DNA of 64,000 nucleotides from an uncultured Sulfitobacter sp. (GCF_947497275.1 NZ_CANMFS010000001.1:248001-312000); one strand, 5' to 3'; shown: positions 7,348 to 18,204, numbered from the stretch's first letter. Numbers and translations are program-made. The notes: generated by a model from the sequence alone, not told the origin.

Positions 7348-9052
7348 TGCGTGGAATGTAAGTGAGAATTGAGCCTTACAGTAACGGCATTATGCGGGAT
7401 TAGCCGGTAAGAACCGGCAAATCGCCTTTATGTAGAGCGTTTCGGACGACGAGGACGGCAGGTGAGAAAAACGGACGTGTTGCAGTTTAAGCGAATTAGC
7501 GCAACTTTTGCAATATTTCGGTCTTTAAGCGATAGAAGTGATCTCAGTTTCACGCAGAAATCGAATCTCTCTTATAGGGCGTTCGAAGGTCACTTCTAAG
7601 TGCCTATTTGCGCCGTGATCGAGCCGGTCGCGGGGCTGTGAACTGGCACCCGATCCTTGGGGATCATATCTTTATGCGATCAATTTGCGGCGCAGATTGC
7701 ATTGACTATCTGGCTGACTGCGGTCCGGCAGTACTCGGAAAATGAGATGCACTGCTGGATGTACCGCGAGTTCCCGCATCGGACCAGCCAGAGCATCGGT
7801 CTCACTAGGATCACCGAATACCTCGACGGCCTGTTTGAAGGCTACGCGGGCAGTGTCGGCGCGCGCGGCGTGCTGTTCGAAAGCGTCACCGGCATCGAAT
7901 CGTCCCGCGCGCGAACATCGAGATCCTTGGGCCCATCGCCCATGCGTTCGCCCAGTTCGCATCATCTATAGCACAGTCGGAGATGCATAAATGTCCGCCT
8001 TTTACGAGTATTCTGCCCTCAAATTACCTGACGTGAACTCCATTTGTCGTATCCAGACGACCTTCGAAGACGTGTATGTGGTGGCGTTCCCGGCAAGGTG
8101 ATTTGGCTCGACGCTGGACATGTCATCCGCTCGGCGGGTCTGATCCAGAACCGCGCCGGTCATCCGTGATGACGGTGAGATCCTCAGCGACAGATCGCCT
8201 CAAGAACTTCGACGGGCGCACGCTTGTGGCGTCGGAGGCGACCGACCTTGACACGTTTGAAGCCGGCTTTGTCGCCCGACAATGGGAAGTGATGCGGCTC
8301 GCGCGCGACCTGTTGGGCATGGTCGGACTGTTCAACACTGACCCTCCCAGCTGACCCGGCCGACTGGCACCTTAATCCAGAACGCCAACCTGTTCTCCGA
8401 TCGGATCAGCACGGCCTCTAAAAAGCGGTTTGGAAGGCCAGGTCGAACGCGCCTCCAAAAAACCTGCACTTAACCTGAAAACTGAAAGCTAATCCAAAAC
8501 CCTGCAGTAACGAGATAAATGAGAGTAGGCGCCGAAAAGCGTTACTTTCAACGCGCTCAGGGCAGCTATTGGAGTTGTGACGGATATAGTGGATGTTTCG
8601 CAGTAGAGGCAGGAGAAGGGTCACCCATGTTTTTTTCCCGGTCGCGTGGCAGAAAGGATTTCAGCCACAGACAAAAGCTGAAAAAGGTGGTCCTGCTTTT
8701 TCGACCAGTTTGCAGCGTTATCAAGGTGAATCAGGTTTTCAGTCACGCTGCTAATCTCATTGGTTCTGTTTTGCTGGCATGGTTATCAGGGGGTCAATAT
8801 ACCGTGCGTCGAATGGGGCCGATCAGAGTTGTAGCAGGTTAGCCATCTATTGATACCAGCTCGCATCCCTGAACCCGTCTCAAACGCGTTCAGATAGACG
8901 CTTTGTATTTCAGTGATCGCCAAATCCACTCATCATCCCATTGTCGCGCCAAGCGCCTTCACCATCCATGCTGATTTTGATTTTTGCATCGTCAGCACGA
9001 TGATCCACACACACTACTGGTAAACTGGCTGCCTTGGACGCCCTGCTAAGTG
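7348..9052. other. Stretch without an intact gene
   Basis: No reading frame here combines a start with a ribosome binding site, sustained length and a recognisable family. Short protein-like bits exist, for example ENEMHCWMYREFPH and ITEYLDGLFEGYAGSVGARG near 7740-7880 (plus), LDAGHVIRSAGLIQNRAG near 8107-8160 (plus), and TDLDTFEAGFVARQWEVMRL near 8240-8300 (plus). They sit in different frames, as expected of eroded genes. None could be assigned to a family. Confidence 0.5.
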
Positions 9053-9450
9053 TCAAGCCGCGACATGGGCCTGATTTATCTGTTTGTGGCGCCGTGAAAT
9101 GATGTTGAAAACTTCTCGGGCTATGTATCGTTTCAGGCAGCGGATTGCCTCGAGTTTGGAATGACCATGGCCTACCCGGCGGGCGTGCAACATACTCTCG
9201 GATCTTCGGATCAATCCGCAACCTTCCGATCGCGATGGTGTGGAGCGCGCTGTTGACTCAGGATTGTGGCCTGCAATAGGCAACAACTGGGCCGCGCTGT
9301 TCAGGCCGACGCCGTTACGTGCAGCCCGCTCTTTGACTATTGCCTCGGTCATATCGGCAAGGTTCGCGACTTCATCATGCAGCTCGAGACAACGAAGTGC
9401 CAGCAATTTGAGCGCGAACTTGTAGGCTTCTGTTCACGATCCCAAGTTGA
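9053..9450 (-). mobile_element. IS110-family transposase remnant (C-terminal half)
   Basis: The reverse strand reads AYKFALKLLALRCLELHDEV and NLADMTEAIVKE, then GVGLNSAAQLLPIAGHNPE, then after a frame change RIDPKIREYVA, then after another GHGHSKLEAIRCLKRYIARE and VFNIISRRHKQINQ with a stop at 9053. These are the C-terminal helix and transposase_20 regions of IS110 transposases. The DEDD catalytic N-terminal half, internal segments and both ends of the element are missing, so it cannot move. It lies immediately next to the IS3 remnant, which suggests repeated insertion in the same place. Confidence 0.75.
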
Positions 9451-9527
9451 GCAACCCCCCGACATTTGGACACTGACGTAAGCTGCGGCTTGCTGTCTGC
9501 TGGTCTTCAATAAAACGGGAATCAGAG

Positions 9528-10570
9528 ATGTCGAAACAGAGACAGCTTCATCCGGAGTCCAAGGCCAGGGTCGCGTTGGAAGCGTTGAAGGGTGAGCAGA
9601 CAGTCAGCGAGCAGGCCGGTCGGTTCGGGGTGCATCTATTACCGGCAGCACATGCAGAGCATGTGAGAGGCGACAATGATTTATCAATGGAAATGAGCTT
9701 TGCTTGAAAATGCGCCAGGTGTGTTCGAGCGGGGCGGCCGAAAAGCCCCCCGAGATAAACGAGGAACAGGTCAAGGGCCTGCACGTCCAGCTGACCGGCA
9801 CCACATGCTTGCATGTGTGAGAGGTAAGGCTGGGGAGCTGGCCGTCGTCAACGATCTTTTGGCCAGAAAGCTCAAACCCTGGGCCGGCAAGTGAGGCGCA
9901 AGATGATTGAGCCGAACCTGCCGGGCCTGTCTGTTGGAAAGCAGTGCGCCTTGGAGCACGAGGCGTTGTCGACACGTGAGCTGGCCACCAAATACGCCGA
10001 TAAATGAAGTATTTTGCCTCTGAATCATCAGCTTACCGTATCCTGAAGGATGCTGATCTGATCACGGCCCCGGATTATGTTGTGATCAAGGCCGCTGATG
10101 AATTCACTGATAGAACCACAGCTATCACCGAGATGTGGCACCGACTTCACCTACTTCAAGATTACCGGCTGGGGGTGGTGTTATTTCGGCACGATTTTGG
10201 ACGATTATAGCCGCTACATCGTTGCCTGGAAGTTCTGCACAAACATGCGTGCTGAGGGCGTGACCGACACCATCGAACTGGCTGTGGCTGCATCAGGATG
10301 CGAGACAGGCGGTCGTTCGGCACAAACCGCGTCTGCTGAGCGATAATGGGGCCTGCTACATCTCTGGCGATCTGGCCGAATGAAAAATCGAACGCTGGCA
10401 TCAAGCCGTGAAGAACCGCATCCTGCTGGAAAACTACTTCCTGCCACGCGATCTAGAAGCCCAGGTCGAAGCCTTCGTCCATCATTACAACCACCAGCAC
10501 TACCACCAGAACATCAGCAACGTCACACACGCCGATGTATCCTTCGGACGGGACGAGGCTGTCCGGTGCC
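9528..10570 (+). mobile_element. IS3-family element remnant (orfA and orfB broken)
   Basis: OrfA starts at the ATG at 9528 (MSKQRQLHPESKARVALEAL, KGEQTVSEQAGRFGVH), then is disrupted by a short insertion and frame changes. It resumes as APGVFERGGRKAP and ends with NDLLARKLKPWAGK near 9893. OrfB pieces follow: MIEPNLPGLSVGKQCAL, YFASESSAYRILKDADLITA, then after a frame change TDFTYFKITGWGWCYFGTIL and DDYSRYIVAWKFCTNMRAEG (first two catalytic acidic regions of the DDE domain), then LLSDNGACYISGDLAE, ERWHQAVKNRILLENYFLPR and VEAFVHHYNHQHYHQNISNV. The domain order is that of IS3 transposases, but there are at least four frame breaks and an in-frame stop before ERWHQ. No clear terminal inverted repeats or target duplication were found. 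Confidence 0.85.
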
Positions 10571-11587
10571 GACTTCCACGAGCGTAACCGGACGGGCGGT
10601 CACTACTACTGGAATGCCGAAGTGTACGATCAATCCGAGAGTGATGCGTCTCGCTCTTTATTGACGCGATGGACGCGACGTTTGCCCAGAACAGGGGCCG
10701 GCGCGCATCGACATGGCAGATGACCTAGAGGCTTACGGCGAGGCGGTCGGGCGGTCGTTGGTCCGCATGTACGCAGCTCGCCAGATGCCGGATCGGACGA
10801 ACGGGTGAGGTCGATGGACGCTGTTGTAGATAGGTGAATTGGAAGGGCAAAAACATTTGCTGCAAGACTCTCTGTAATTCGCTGCAAGATTCGATGTCAC
10901 GCTACAATACTACAACTGTGACAGGATTGTATGGGAAACGATGGGACCGGGCGCGGGATCGTCCATGGCAAATCATGATGTGGACGCCCAGGCACCGGGA
11001 GGCGCCCGAATCTGTCCTCATGTGGCGGCCGATTCCCTCCCTGGCGTCGGCTTGGTTGCCGGATTTCCAGTTTTGTGGCGGAACAAACAACGAATACTCA
11101 TTGTGGATAACTCTGTGTGTGAATATATTTGGGATTTCGTGGGACATTATGCTCGGTGAAATTCTTCACTACATATAGTCCATATCGTAGGAAACTCTAC
11201 TATTTGAGCTAATTCTTGCCGATCTGACGCTACTAAATCTTGTTTCCGGCTCCTGTGCAGAACAAGATCATGTAGTGGATTGGCAAAATAAATGTAGACG
11301 CCCATGAATTCCCATGGCATCCCTAGTGCATCGGATGAGACGAGACACGGGGCACCAAACGACCCCACGCAACAATAAACTCTAGCAGGTTTCATACAGG
11401 CACCTCGCTTTCATCAGACCAGGAGATCCGGTGCGCGGGCGAGCAGACATCCCCCCAGGTGGCGCGCGCAGTCGGACTTACCCGCAAGGCGGGACGAGAG
11501 TGGCGGGTTGATCAGTGGCAGCAGATCAATCCGCCCTTTCTACATCCGGGGAACAGGTTCGCAAGGACGCAGGCAGGGACAGATACA
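10571..11587. other. Gap between the IS3 remnant and mraZ; no gene identified
   Basis: Several short open frames exist on both strands but none has family features. A protein-like string RIDMADDLEAYGEAVGRSLV with a stop near 10808 (plus) may be the tail of an eroded gene. 11080-11400 is clearly poorer in GC than its surroundings. The last 150 bases before mraZ should contain the promoter of the division cluster. The tandem TGGG-type MraZ operator known from other bacteria is not obvious; AGTGGC occurs twice 15 bases apart near 11500, which is not the expected spacing. Confidence 0.4.
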
Positions 11588-12091
11588 GTGAGCCGACGGT
11601 TCAGAGGCGAAAGCCAGCACAAGGTCGATGCGAAGGGGCGGGTGTCTATCCCGGCCTCTTTTCGCCGTGTGCTGGAGGCCAACGACCCCAACTGGCAGAA
11701 CGGTGGCACACCCGAGCTCGTGATCGTCTACGGCGATCACCGCCGCAACTACCTTGAGTGCTATACCATGGCCGCGATCGACGAGGTCGACGACAAGATC
11801 GACGCCCTGCCGCGCGGCTCGATGGAGCGCAAGATGCTGCAACGCCTGTTTCATGGCCAGTCGCACCCGACGACTGTCGATGAAACCGGACGTCTGGTCC
11901 TGCCCGCCAAGCTGCGCAACAAGATCGACCTCGAAGGCGAGGCCTTCTTCATGTCCGCGGGCGACACTTTCCAGATCTGGAAGCCGGAAACTTACGAGAC
12001 CGAAGAGAAGGCCCGCGAGGAAGAGTGGCTGGAGCAACTACCCGAAGACTTCGATCCGCTGGAATTCCTCGACAGGCAACCGGAGGTATAA
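11588..12091 (+). CDS. mraZ: Transcriptional regulator MraZ
   Basis: A 167-residue protein from a GTG at 11588, chosen because the conserved N-terminus [20 protein letters not shown] follows at once and AGGGA precedes it. It contains two SpoVT-AbrB-like domains: [20 protein letters not shown] near the start and [15 protein letters not shown] near residues 96-110. MraZ forms a ring-shaped multimer on the nucleoid and represses its own dcw promoter. It is the first gene of the cluster, five bases before rsmH. The C-terminal tail ([20 protein letters not shown]) is a typical alphaproteobacterial extension over the E. coli protein (152). Confidence 0.93.
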   Translation: MSRRFRGESQHKVDAKGRVSIPASFRRVLEANDPNWQNGGTPELVIVYGDHRRNYLECYTMAAIDEVDDKIDALPRGSMERKMLQRLFHGQSHPTTVDETGRLVLPAKLRNKIDLEGEAFFMSAGDTFQIWKPETYETEEKAREEEWLEQLPEDFDPLEFLDRQPEV

Positions 12092-12096
12092 GGGTC

Positions 12097-13083
12097 ATGG
12101 CTGCCACCGAGACCTCCGATCCACATATCCCGGTTCTGCTGCGCCCCCTGTTGGCCGCAGTCGCACCTGTGGCTGGCACCTGGCTCGACGGCACGTTTGG
12201 TGCGGGCGGCTATACGCGCGGCTTGCTCGAGGCGGGCGCGGAACGGGTGATCGCCGTGGACCGTGACCCGATGGCGCACCAGATGGCGGCACCCTGGGCC
12301 GGTGATTACGGCGACCGGATCGTCATGCAGCAGGGCGTTTTCTCTAAAATGGATACCTACGCCACGGATCTCGACGGCATCGTGCTCGATCTGGGGGTGT
12401 CCTCGATGCAACTCGATCTGGCGGAGCGGGGGTTTTCGTTCATGCGCGATGGGCCACTCGACATGCGCATGTCGCAAGACGGCCCGTCGGCGGCGGATCT
12501 GGTCAATGAAGCCGGGGAAGAGGAAATCGCCAACATCCTCTTTCTCTATGGCGAAGAACGCGCCAGCCGCCGCATCGCCAAGGCGATCGTGCGTGCGCGT
12601 GCCGAGGCGCCCATCACCCGCACGCTCGAACTGGCGGGGCTGGTCGAAAGCTGTCTTCCGCGATCAAAACCCGGCCAGAGCCATCCGGCAACACGCAGCT
12701 TTCAGGCTCTGCGCATCGCTGTGAATGACGAGTACGGCGAACTGTTCGAGGGACTGATGGCGGCGGAACGCGCGCTCAGGCCCGGCGGCAAGCTGGCTGT
12801 CGTTACGTTTCACTCGGTTGAGGACCGCATGGTCAAACGGTTCCTGACGGCGCGGGCAGGGGCGGGCGGCAATGCCAACCGCTTTGCGCCGCAGATCGAA
12901 CAGGACGCGCCGCAATTCGAAATAAAATCACGCAAGGCCATCGGCCCCGACGCGCAAGAGCTTGCCGAAAATCCGCGCGCGCGCTCCGCCAAACTGCGGA
13001 TCGCTGTACGCACCGATGCGCCTGCTGGCACCATCGAGGGCAAGGCGATCGGGATGCCGATGTTGAGGGGGAAGAAGAAATGA
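12097..13083 (+). CDS. rsmH: 16S rRNA (cytosine-1402-N4) methyltransferase RsmH
   Basis: A 328-residue S-adenosylmethionine-dependent methyltransferase (older name MraW) that modifies C1402 in the ribosomal P site. The ATG at 12097 follows GGAGG with good spacing. [10 protein letters not shown], the SAM loop [15 protein letters not shown] (about residues 29-43), LGVSSMQLD, the DMRMSQDG motif and [19 protein letters not shown] are the family signatures, and [14 protein letters not shown] lies in the C-terminal half. It overlaps ftsL by four bases (ATGA). Confidence 0.97.
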   Translation: MAATETSDPHIPVLLRPLLAAVAPVAGTWLDGTFGAGGYTRGLLEAGAERVIAVDRDPMAHQMAAPWAGDYGDRIVMQQGVFSKMDTYATDLDGIVLDLGVSSMQLDLAERGFSFMRDGPLDMRMSQDGPSAADLVNEAGEEEIANILFLYGEERASRRIAKAIVRARAEAPITRTLELAGLVESCLPRSKPGQSHPATRSFQALRIAVNDEYGELFEGLMAAERALRPGGKLAVVTFHSVEDRMVKRFLTARAGAGGNANRFAPQIEQDAPQFEIKSRKAIGPDAQELAENPRARSAKLRIAVRTDAPAGTIEGKAIGMPMLRGKKK

Positions 13084-13430
13084 AATCTGTGCTTTACGTG
13101 CTGACGGCGCTTGGTGTGATCGGTCTTGCCTTCTGGGCCTACCGCGAAAATTACGCGACGCAGGCCGCGCTGAGCCAGACCGATAGGCTGCACAGCGAAA
13201 TCCGCACGGCACACGCGCGTTTGGCGGTGCTGCGCGCGGAATGGGCGTTCCAGAACCGGCCCGACCGCCTGCGCGATCTGGCCCAGATCAATTTCGACCG
13301 GTTGCAGCTGTTGCCGTTGCATCCCGACCAGTTCGGGCAGGTCGATGAGATTGCCTATCCGCAACCTGATTTGCTGCCAATCACGAACCCTGTCGATGTC
13401 TCGACGATGAACGCGGAGGATCCGCTATGA
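13080..13430 (+). CDS. ftsL: Cell division protein FtsL
   Basis: A 116-residue bitopic protein. A hydrophobic segment at about residues 4-20 is followed by a coiled-coil-like stretch ([20 protein letters not shown]) and the conserved [19 protein letters not shown]. FtsL pairs with FtsB and FtsQ and activates the FtsWI synthase. Identification rests on size, topology and position between rsmH and ftsI, because FtsL sequences diverge strongly. It starts within the stop of rsmH and ends within the start of ftsI (ATGA overlaps on both sides), so translation of all three is probably coupled. Confidence 0.9.
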   Translation: MKSVLYVLTALGVIGLAFWAYRENYATQAALSQTDRLHSEIRTAHARLAVLRAEWAFQNRPDRLRDLAQINFDRLQLLPLHPDQFGQVDEIAYPQPDLLPITNPVDVSTMNAEDPL

Positions 13431-15223
13431 TCCGCACGCCGCTGCGCCCGCTGGCGCGCATCCTCGACGCCCGCGCCAAGGGCGAGAACCCCGACGCCAT
13501 CGAGAACGAGAACCGCCGCATCCGCCACGAGCAGATGCGCGACCGCGACCGCAACCGCGCCGAGGGGCGCCTGTTGGTTTTGGGCGTGTTCTTCTTCTGT
13601 GCGTTCGCCGTGGTCGGTGCGCGCATGGGCCTTTTGGCAGTGTCTGAACCGATGGAGCCGCGCGCACAGGCGCCGGGCTCGATCATCTCCAACACCCGTG
13701 CCGACATCGTGGACCGCAACGGCAGCATTCTGGCGACGAATTTCGACACCCACGCGCTTTATGCCCAGCCGCCGCATCTGATCGACCCCGAAGGGGCGGT
13801 GGGCAAGCTGGTTGAAATTTTCCCCGCTCTGGATGCCGAGCGGTTGATCAAGGATTTTACCGGCAAGCGCAAATTCCTGTGGGTGAAGAAGAAAATCAGC
13901 GCCGAGCAGATGCAGGCGGTGCATGACATCGGCGATCCGGGGCTGTTGTTCGCACCGCGCGACATGCGTCTGTACCCCAACGGTGAGTTGGCCGCGCATA
14001 TCATGGGCGGCGCGAGTTTTGGCCGTGAAGGCGTGCGGGCGGCAGAGGTGATCGGCGTCGCGGGCGTGGAGAAGTATTTCGACGACTATCTCAGCGATCC
14101 CGCGAACGCGGGCAAGCCGCTTGAGCTGAGCCTTGATCTGTCGGTGCAAGCGGCGTCCGAGCGGGTGCTGAACGGCGGCATGAAGCTGATGAACGCCAAG
14201 GGTGCCACGTCCATCTTGATGGACGTGCACACCGGCGAGGTAATCAGCGTGACGTCGCTGCCGGCATTCAACCCCAACAACCGGCCACGTCCGGCGGTAC
14301 AGGGCGATCCCTCGGACAGCCCTCTGTTCAACCGCTCGGTGCAAGGGGTGTACGAGCTTGGCTCGACCTTCAAGATCTTTGCGGCGGCGCAGGCGATGGA
14401 GTTGGGTCTGGTCAATGCGAACACGATGATCGATACCGCCGGTCCGATGAAGGTCGGTGGGCACAGGATCGGCGAGTTCCGCAACAAGAACTACGGTACC
14501 CTGAGCGTGTCACAGATCATCGAGAAATCCTCGAACCGTGGCACAGGACGGCTTGCCCTGATGATCGGCAAGGAACGCCAGCAGGAGTTTTTGCGCAGTC
14601 TTGGACTTTTCGACAAGACCCCTTTCGAGATTGTCGAAGCGTCGGGTGGCAAGCCGTTGCTGCCGTCTAAGTATACCGACCTGTCAGCGGTGACCATCTC
14701 CTACGGCCACGGTTTGTCGACGACCGCCATGCATCTTGCGGCGGCCTATGCGGCGATCGCCAACGGGGGCCGTGTGGTAAAACCCACACTGGTAAAGCAA
14801 AGCGGCCCGCAGATGGGCGCGCGGGTGATGCGCGAGGACGTCGCCGCGGCGGCCCGCGCGATGCTGCGGGATGTCGTTGTCGGAGATGACGGCACGGCGA
14901 GCTTTGCCGAGGTGCCGGGGTATTTCATCGCGGGCAAGACCGGAACGGCGGACAAGCCTAACCCGCGCGGCGGCGGCTACTACAAGGACAAGACCATCAC
15001 CACCTTCGCCTCGATGTTCCCCGCGCACGACCCGCGCTATGTGCTCGTGGTCACGCTGGATGAGCCGGTGGAGACATCTTCGGACAAACCGCGCCGCACG
15101 GCAGGCTGGACCGCCGTGCCGATCGCGGCGGAAATGGTACGCCGTGTCGCGCCGCTTTTGGGGATGCGTCCGGCCATTGAACCCGCTCCGCTCGCTGGTA
15201 TAACGCTCACCAGCAGCAACTAG
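13427..15223 (+). CDS. ftsI: Septal peptidoglycan transpeptidase FtsI (PBP3)
   Basis: A 598-residue class B penicillin-binding protein. A cytoplasmic tail of about 45 residues precedes a single membrane anchor (LLVLGVFFFCAFAVVGARMG), then the pedestal domain (ADIVDRNGSILATNFDTHAL) and the transpeptidase domain. Active-site motifs are GSTFKIF (nucleophile near S312), SSN near 368-370 and GKTGTADK near 502. It cross-links septal peptidoglycan together with FtsW. A four-base overlap joins it to ftsL, and murE begins 15 bases after its stop. Confidence 0.96.
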   Translation: MIRTPLRPLARILDARAKGENPDAIENENRRIRHEQMRDRDRNRAEGRLLVLGVFFFCAFAVVGARMGLLAVSEPMEPRAQAPGSIISNTRADIVDRNGSILATNFDTHALYAQPPHLIDPEGAVGKLVEIFPALDAERLIKDFTGKRKFLWVKKKISAEQMQAVHDIGDPGLLFAPRDMRLYPNGELAAHIMGGASFGREGVRAAEVIGVAGVEKYFDDYLSDPANAGKPLELSLDLSVQAASERVLNGGMKLMNAKGATSILMDVHTGEVISVTSLPAFNPNNRPRPAVQGDPSDSPLFNRSVQGVYELGSTFKIFAAAQAMELGLVNANTMIDTAGPMKVGGHRIGEFRNKNYGTLSVSQIIEKSSNRGTGRLALMIGKERQQEFLRSLGLFDKTPFEIVEASGGKPLLPSKYTDLSAVTISYGHGLSTTAMHLAAAYAAIANGGRVVKPTLVKQSGPQMGARVMREDVAAAARAMLRDVVVGDDGTASFAEVPGYFIAGKTGTADKPNPRGGGYYKDKTITTFASMFPAHDPRYVLVVTLDEPVETSSDKPRRTAGWTAVPIAAEMVRRVAPLLGMRPAIEPAPLAGITLTSSN

Positions 15224-15238
15224 ATCAAGAGCAACTCC

Positions 15239-16720
15239 ATGACCGTTCAGGCCAAACCGCTTTCCTCGCTCGGCCTGACCGCGCGGGGCGGCAAAACCGC
15301 CCAAGTGACTGGCATCGCCGTGGACAGCACGGCGGTCAAGGACGGGTTCCTGTTTGCCGCGATGCCGGGATCGCGGGTGCATGGCGGTGAGTTCATACAA
15401 TATGCGCTCAGACAAGGCGCGGCCGCGGTGCTGACCGATGCCGAGGGCGCACGAATTGCGGCGGACGTCATCGCCGAGGTCGATGTTGCCCTGATCATCA
15501 GCGATGCGCCGCGCGAGGCGCTGGCGCGGGCGGCGGCCTTGTGGTCGGGCGCACAGCCCCAAACGATGGTCGCGGTGACGGGTACCAACGGGAAAACCTC
15601 CGTTTCGACCTTCGTGCGCCAGATCTGGATCGAAATGGGGATCGCCGCCGTCAATCTCGGGACCACCGGCGTTGAAGGCGCATGGGCCGCTCCCCTGGCA
15701 CACACAACGCCCGAGCCGATCACTTTGCACCGTACGCTCGCGGACGCGGCGGCGGCGGGCATCACCCATGCCGCGATGGAGGCGTCCTCGCACGGGCTGG
15801 ACCAGCGCCGGTTGGACGGTGTGACGCTGACGGCGGCAGGTTTCACCAACTTCTCGCAGGACCATCTGGATTATCACCACACGTTCGAGGCGTATTTCGA
15901 CGCGAAGGCGGGGCTGTTCTCTCGGGTGTTGCCTGACGACGGGACCGCTGTGATCAACATAGACGACCCCAAGGGCGTGGACATGGCCGCAATCGCCAGC
16001 GCGCGTGGCTGCGACGTGATCACCGTGGGGCGCGACGGAGGCGATCTGCATCTGACGGCGCAGCGGTTCGACAGCACAGGACAGGACCTGCGATTTGTCT
16101 GGCGCGGCAAAAGCTATCAAAAGCGGCTGGACCTCATCGGTGGATTTCAGGCGGAGAATGTCTTGCTGGCTGCCGGTCTCGTGATCGCCTGTGGTGGCGA
16201 TCCTGCGGAGGTGTTCGACACGCTGCCACACCTGACGACGGTGCGCGGCCGAATGCAGCTTGCGGCGACACGCGACAATGGTGCGGCGGTGTTCGTCGAT
16301 TACGCGCACACTCCCGATGCGGTGGCAACGGCGCTTGCCGCGATGCGCCCGCATGTGATGGGACGTCTGGTCGCCATCATCGGCGCGGGCGGGGACCGCG
16401 ACACCGCTAAGCGCCCGATGATGGGCGCGGCGGCAGCGGCGCAGGCCGATGTGGTGTTCGTCACCGACGACAACCCGCGTAGCGAAGACCCGGCCGCGAT
16501 CCGCGCCGCGGTACTGGCGGGCGCGCCGGAGGCGACCGAGGTGGGCGACCGCGCCGAGGCGATCCTGCGCGGCGTCGATGTGTTGGAGCCTGGCGATGCG
16601 TTGCTGATCGCGGGCAAGGGGCACGAAACAGGGCAGACCGTCGGCGACGACGTATTGCCGTTCGATGATGTGGAGCAGGCCAGCGTTGCCGTGGCCGCTC
16701 TGGACGGGAGGCTGGCATGA
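15239..16720 (+). CDS. murE: UDP-MurNAc-tripeptide synthetase MurE (meso-diaminopimelate adding)
   Basis: A 493-residue cytoplasmic ligase that adds the third stem-peptide residue with ATP. The P-loop VTGTNGKTS is near 113-121, LGTTGVEG and TTPEP follow in the substrate site, and ASSHGLDQRRLDG holds the usual SSH/LDQ signature. DDNPRSEDP near 410-418 is the DNPR motif that selects meso-diaminopimelate over lysine, as expected for a Gram-negative cell wall. It overlaps murF by four bases. Confidence 0.97.
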   Translation: MTVQAKPLSSLGLTARGGKTAQVTGIAVDSTAVKDGFLFAAMPGSRVHGGEFIQYALRQGAAAVLTDAEGARIAADVIAEVDVALIISDAPREALARAAALWSGAQPQTMVAVTGTNGKTSVSTFVRQIWIEMGIAAVNLGTTGVEGAWAAPLAHTTPEPITLHRTLADAAAAGITHAAMEASSHGLDQRRLDGVTLTAAGFTNFSQDHLDYHHTFEAYFDAKAGLFSRVLPDDGTAVINIDDPKGVDMAAIASARGCDVITVGRDGGDLHLTAQRFDSTGQDLRFVWRGKSYQKRLDLIGGFQAENVLLAAGLVIACGGDPAEVFDTLPHLTTVRGRMQLAATRDNGAAVFVDYAHTPDAVATALAAMRPHVMGRLVAIIGAGGDRDTAKRPMMGAAAAAQADVVFVTDDNPRSEDPAAIRAAVLAGAPEATEVGDRAEAILRGVDVLEPGDALLIAGKGHETGQTVGDDVLPFDDVEQASVAVAALDGRLA

Positions 16721-18144
16721 GCTTGTGGACAGCAGCAGAGGCAGCGGCGGCCACGGGTGGCCGTGCGGTCGGAGAGTGGTCCTGCGACGGCGTGTCGATC
16801 GACACACGCACCCTTGCACCCGGTGATCTGTTCGTGGCCTTGCACGCCGCACGCGACGGGCATGAATTCGTCGCGCAGGCGCTGGGAAAAGGGGCTGGCG
16901 CGGCCCTTGTTTCGCACGTCCCCGACGGTGTGGCTGCGGATGCGCCGCTGCTTGTTGTCGAGGACGTGCTTGAAGGGCTGCAGCGGTTAGGCGCTGCGGC
17001 GCGCGCGCGCACTCAGGCCAAGGTGATCGCGATCACCGGATCGGTAGGCAAGACATCGACCAAGGAAATGCTGCTGACGATGCTGGCGGATCAGGGGCGC
17101 ACGCATGCGTCCGTCGACAGCTACAACAATCACTGGGGGGTGCCGCTGACGCTCGCGCGGATGCCTGCCGACACCGAATTCGCGATCATCGAGATCGGCA
17201 TGAACCATCCCGGTGAAATCGCGCCACTGAGCGCGCTGACAAGACCACATGCGGCGCTGATCACTACAGTCGCGCCGGCACATCTCGAAGCGTTCGACGA
17301 CATCACCGGCATCGCCATCGAAAAGGCGAGCGTTTTTGACAGCCTGCCGATTGGCGGTGCGGCTGTGTATAACGCCGATCTCGAGACGTCGGCCATACTC
17401 GCGGCCAAGACAATCGACAAGCGGCTCAATGGCATCGCCTTCGGCGTGCACGGCTTTGACTACAGGCTGAAGGACGTCAGCATTCAGGGCGATGCCACGG
17501 TTGTACAAGCCGAAACCGATGAAACGCCGCTTTTGTTCAAGCTGTCGACGCCGGGGCGGCATTTTGCGATGAACGGTCTGGGCGCGTTGGCGGTGGTTGC
17601 CGCCGTCGGCGGCGACATCGCGCGCGCGATCATCGCTTTGGGGCGCTGGGCACCCTACAAGGGGCGCGGTGTGCGCGAGACGATACAGCTCGACGAAGTC
17701 GAGACGTCGATACAGCTTGATCTTATCGACGACAGCTATAACGCCAATCCCACATCGATGGCGGCATCGCTGGAGGTGTTGGCCGCAGCGCAGGTCATCG
17801 ACGGTGTTGGCCGGATCGGCAAGGGCCGCCGGATCGCGATTCTCGGCGATATGAAAGAGCTGGGCCCGGATGCGGTCGCCCTGCACGCCGGGCTTGCGCA
17901 TCTGGAGGCAACGCAAAAGCTGGATGTCGTCCATTGCGTCGGACCGCTGATGCGATCGCTCCACGACCTGCTGCCCGAACAGCAACGTGGTAAGTGCTAT
18001 GAGACCGCAGAAGAGATGATCGATGACCTTGGCCAGAAGCTCGACGCGGGTGACGTCGTGCTCGTTAAAGGCTCTCTGAGCATGAAGCTCGGGCAGATCG
18101 TTGACGCCATCCGCAAAATGGGCCATCCGGTTGCGCAGACGTAA
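16717..18144 (+). CDS. murF: UDP-MurNAc-tripeptide:D-Ala-D-Ala ligase MurF
   Basis: A 475-residue ATP-dependent ligase that completes the UDP-MurNAc-pentapeptide with D-Ala-D-Ala. The P-loop ITGSVGKTSTKEM begins near residue 105, and the family patterns SYNNHWGVPLTLARM, EIGMNHPGEI, DDSYNANPTSM and ILGDMKELG are all present. Its substrates come from MurE and Ddl, both in this cluster. It starts inside the murE stop codon, and mraY begins 60 bases after it. Confidence 0.97.
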   Translation: MSLWTAAEAAAATGGRAVGEWSCDGVSIDTRTLAPGDLFVALHAARDGHEFVAQALGKGAGAALVSHVPDGVAADAPLLVVEDVLEGLQRLGAAARARTQAKVIAITGSVGKTSTKEMLLTMLADQGRTHASVDSYNNHWGVPLTLARMPADTEFAIIEIGMNHPGEIAPLSALTRPHAALITTVAPAHLEAFDDITGIAIEKASVFDSLPIGGAAVYNADLETSAILAAKTIDKRLNGIAFGVHGFDYRLKDVSIQGDATVVQAETDETPLLFKLSTPGRHFAMNGLGALAVVAAVGGDIARAIIALGRWAPYKGRGVRETIQLDEVETSIQLDLIDDSYNANPTSMAASLEVLAAAQVIDGVGRIGKGRRIAILGDMKELGPDAVALHAGLAHLEATQKLDVVHCVGPLMRSLHDLLPEQQRGKCYETAEEMIDDLGQKLDAGDVVLVKGSLSMKLGQIVDAIRKMGHPVAQT

Positions 18145-18204
18145 AATTCCCTGACAAGGGGGATGCAGTGGGGGGCCTGCCCACGTACTTGGTAAGGACG
18201 ACCT

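Noticed and set aside
7403-7418. GCCGGT-AAGA-ACCGGC hairpin taken as an RNA gene.
   Set aside because: Too small and without promoter or T-run; could be a chance palindrome upstream of the membrane protein gene.
11490-11587. MraZ operator repeats upstream of mraZ.
   Set aside because: Only two AGTGGC words 15 bases apart; the known operator consists of three or four TGGG-type repeats about 10 bases apart.
14684-16852. Very long open frame on the minus strand across ftsI, murE and murF (about 720 codons).
   Set aside because: It is the mirror of strongly identified genes in GC-rich DNA, is arginine- and histidine-rich without any domain, and has no ribosome binding site.
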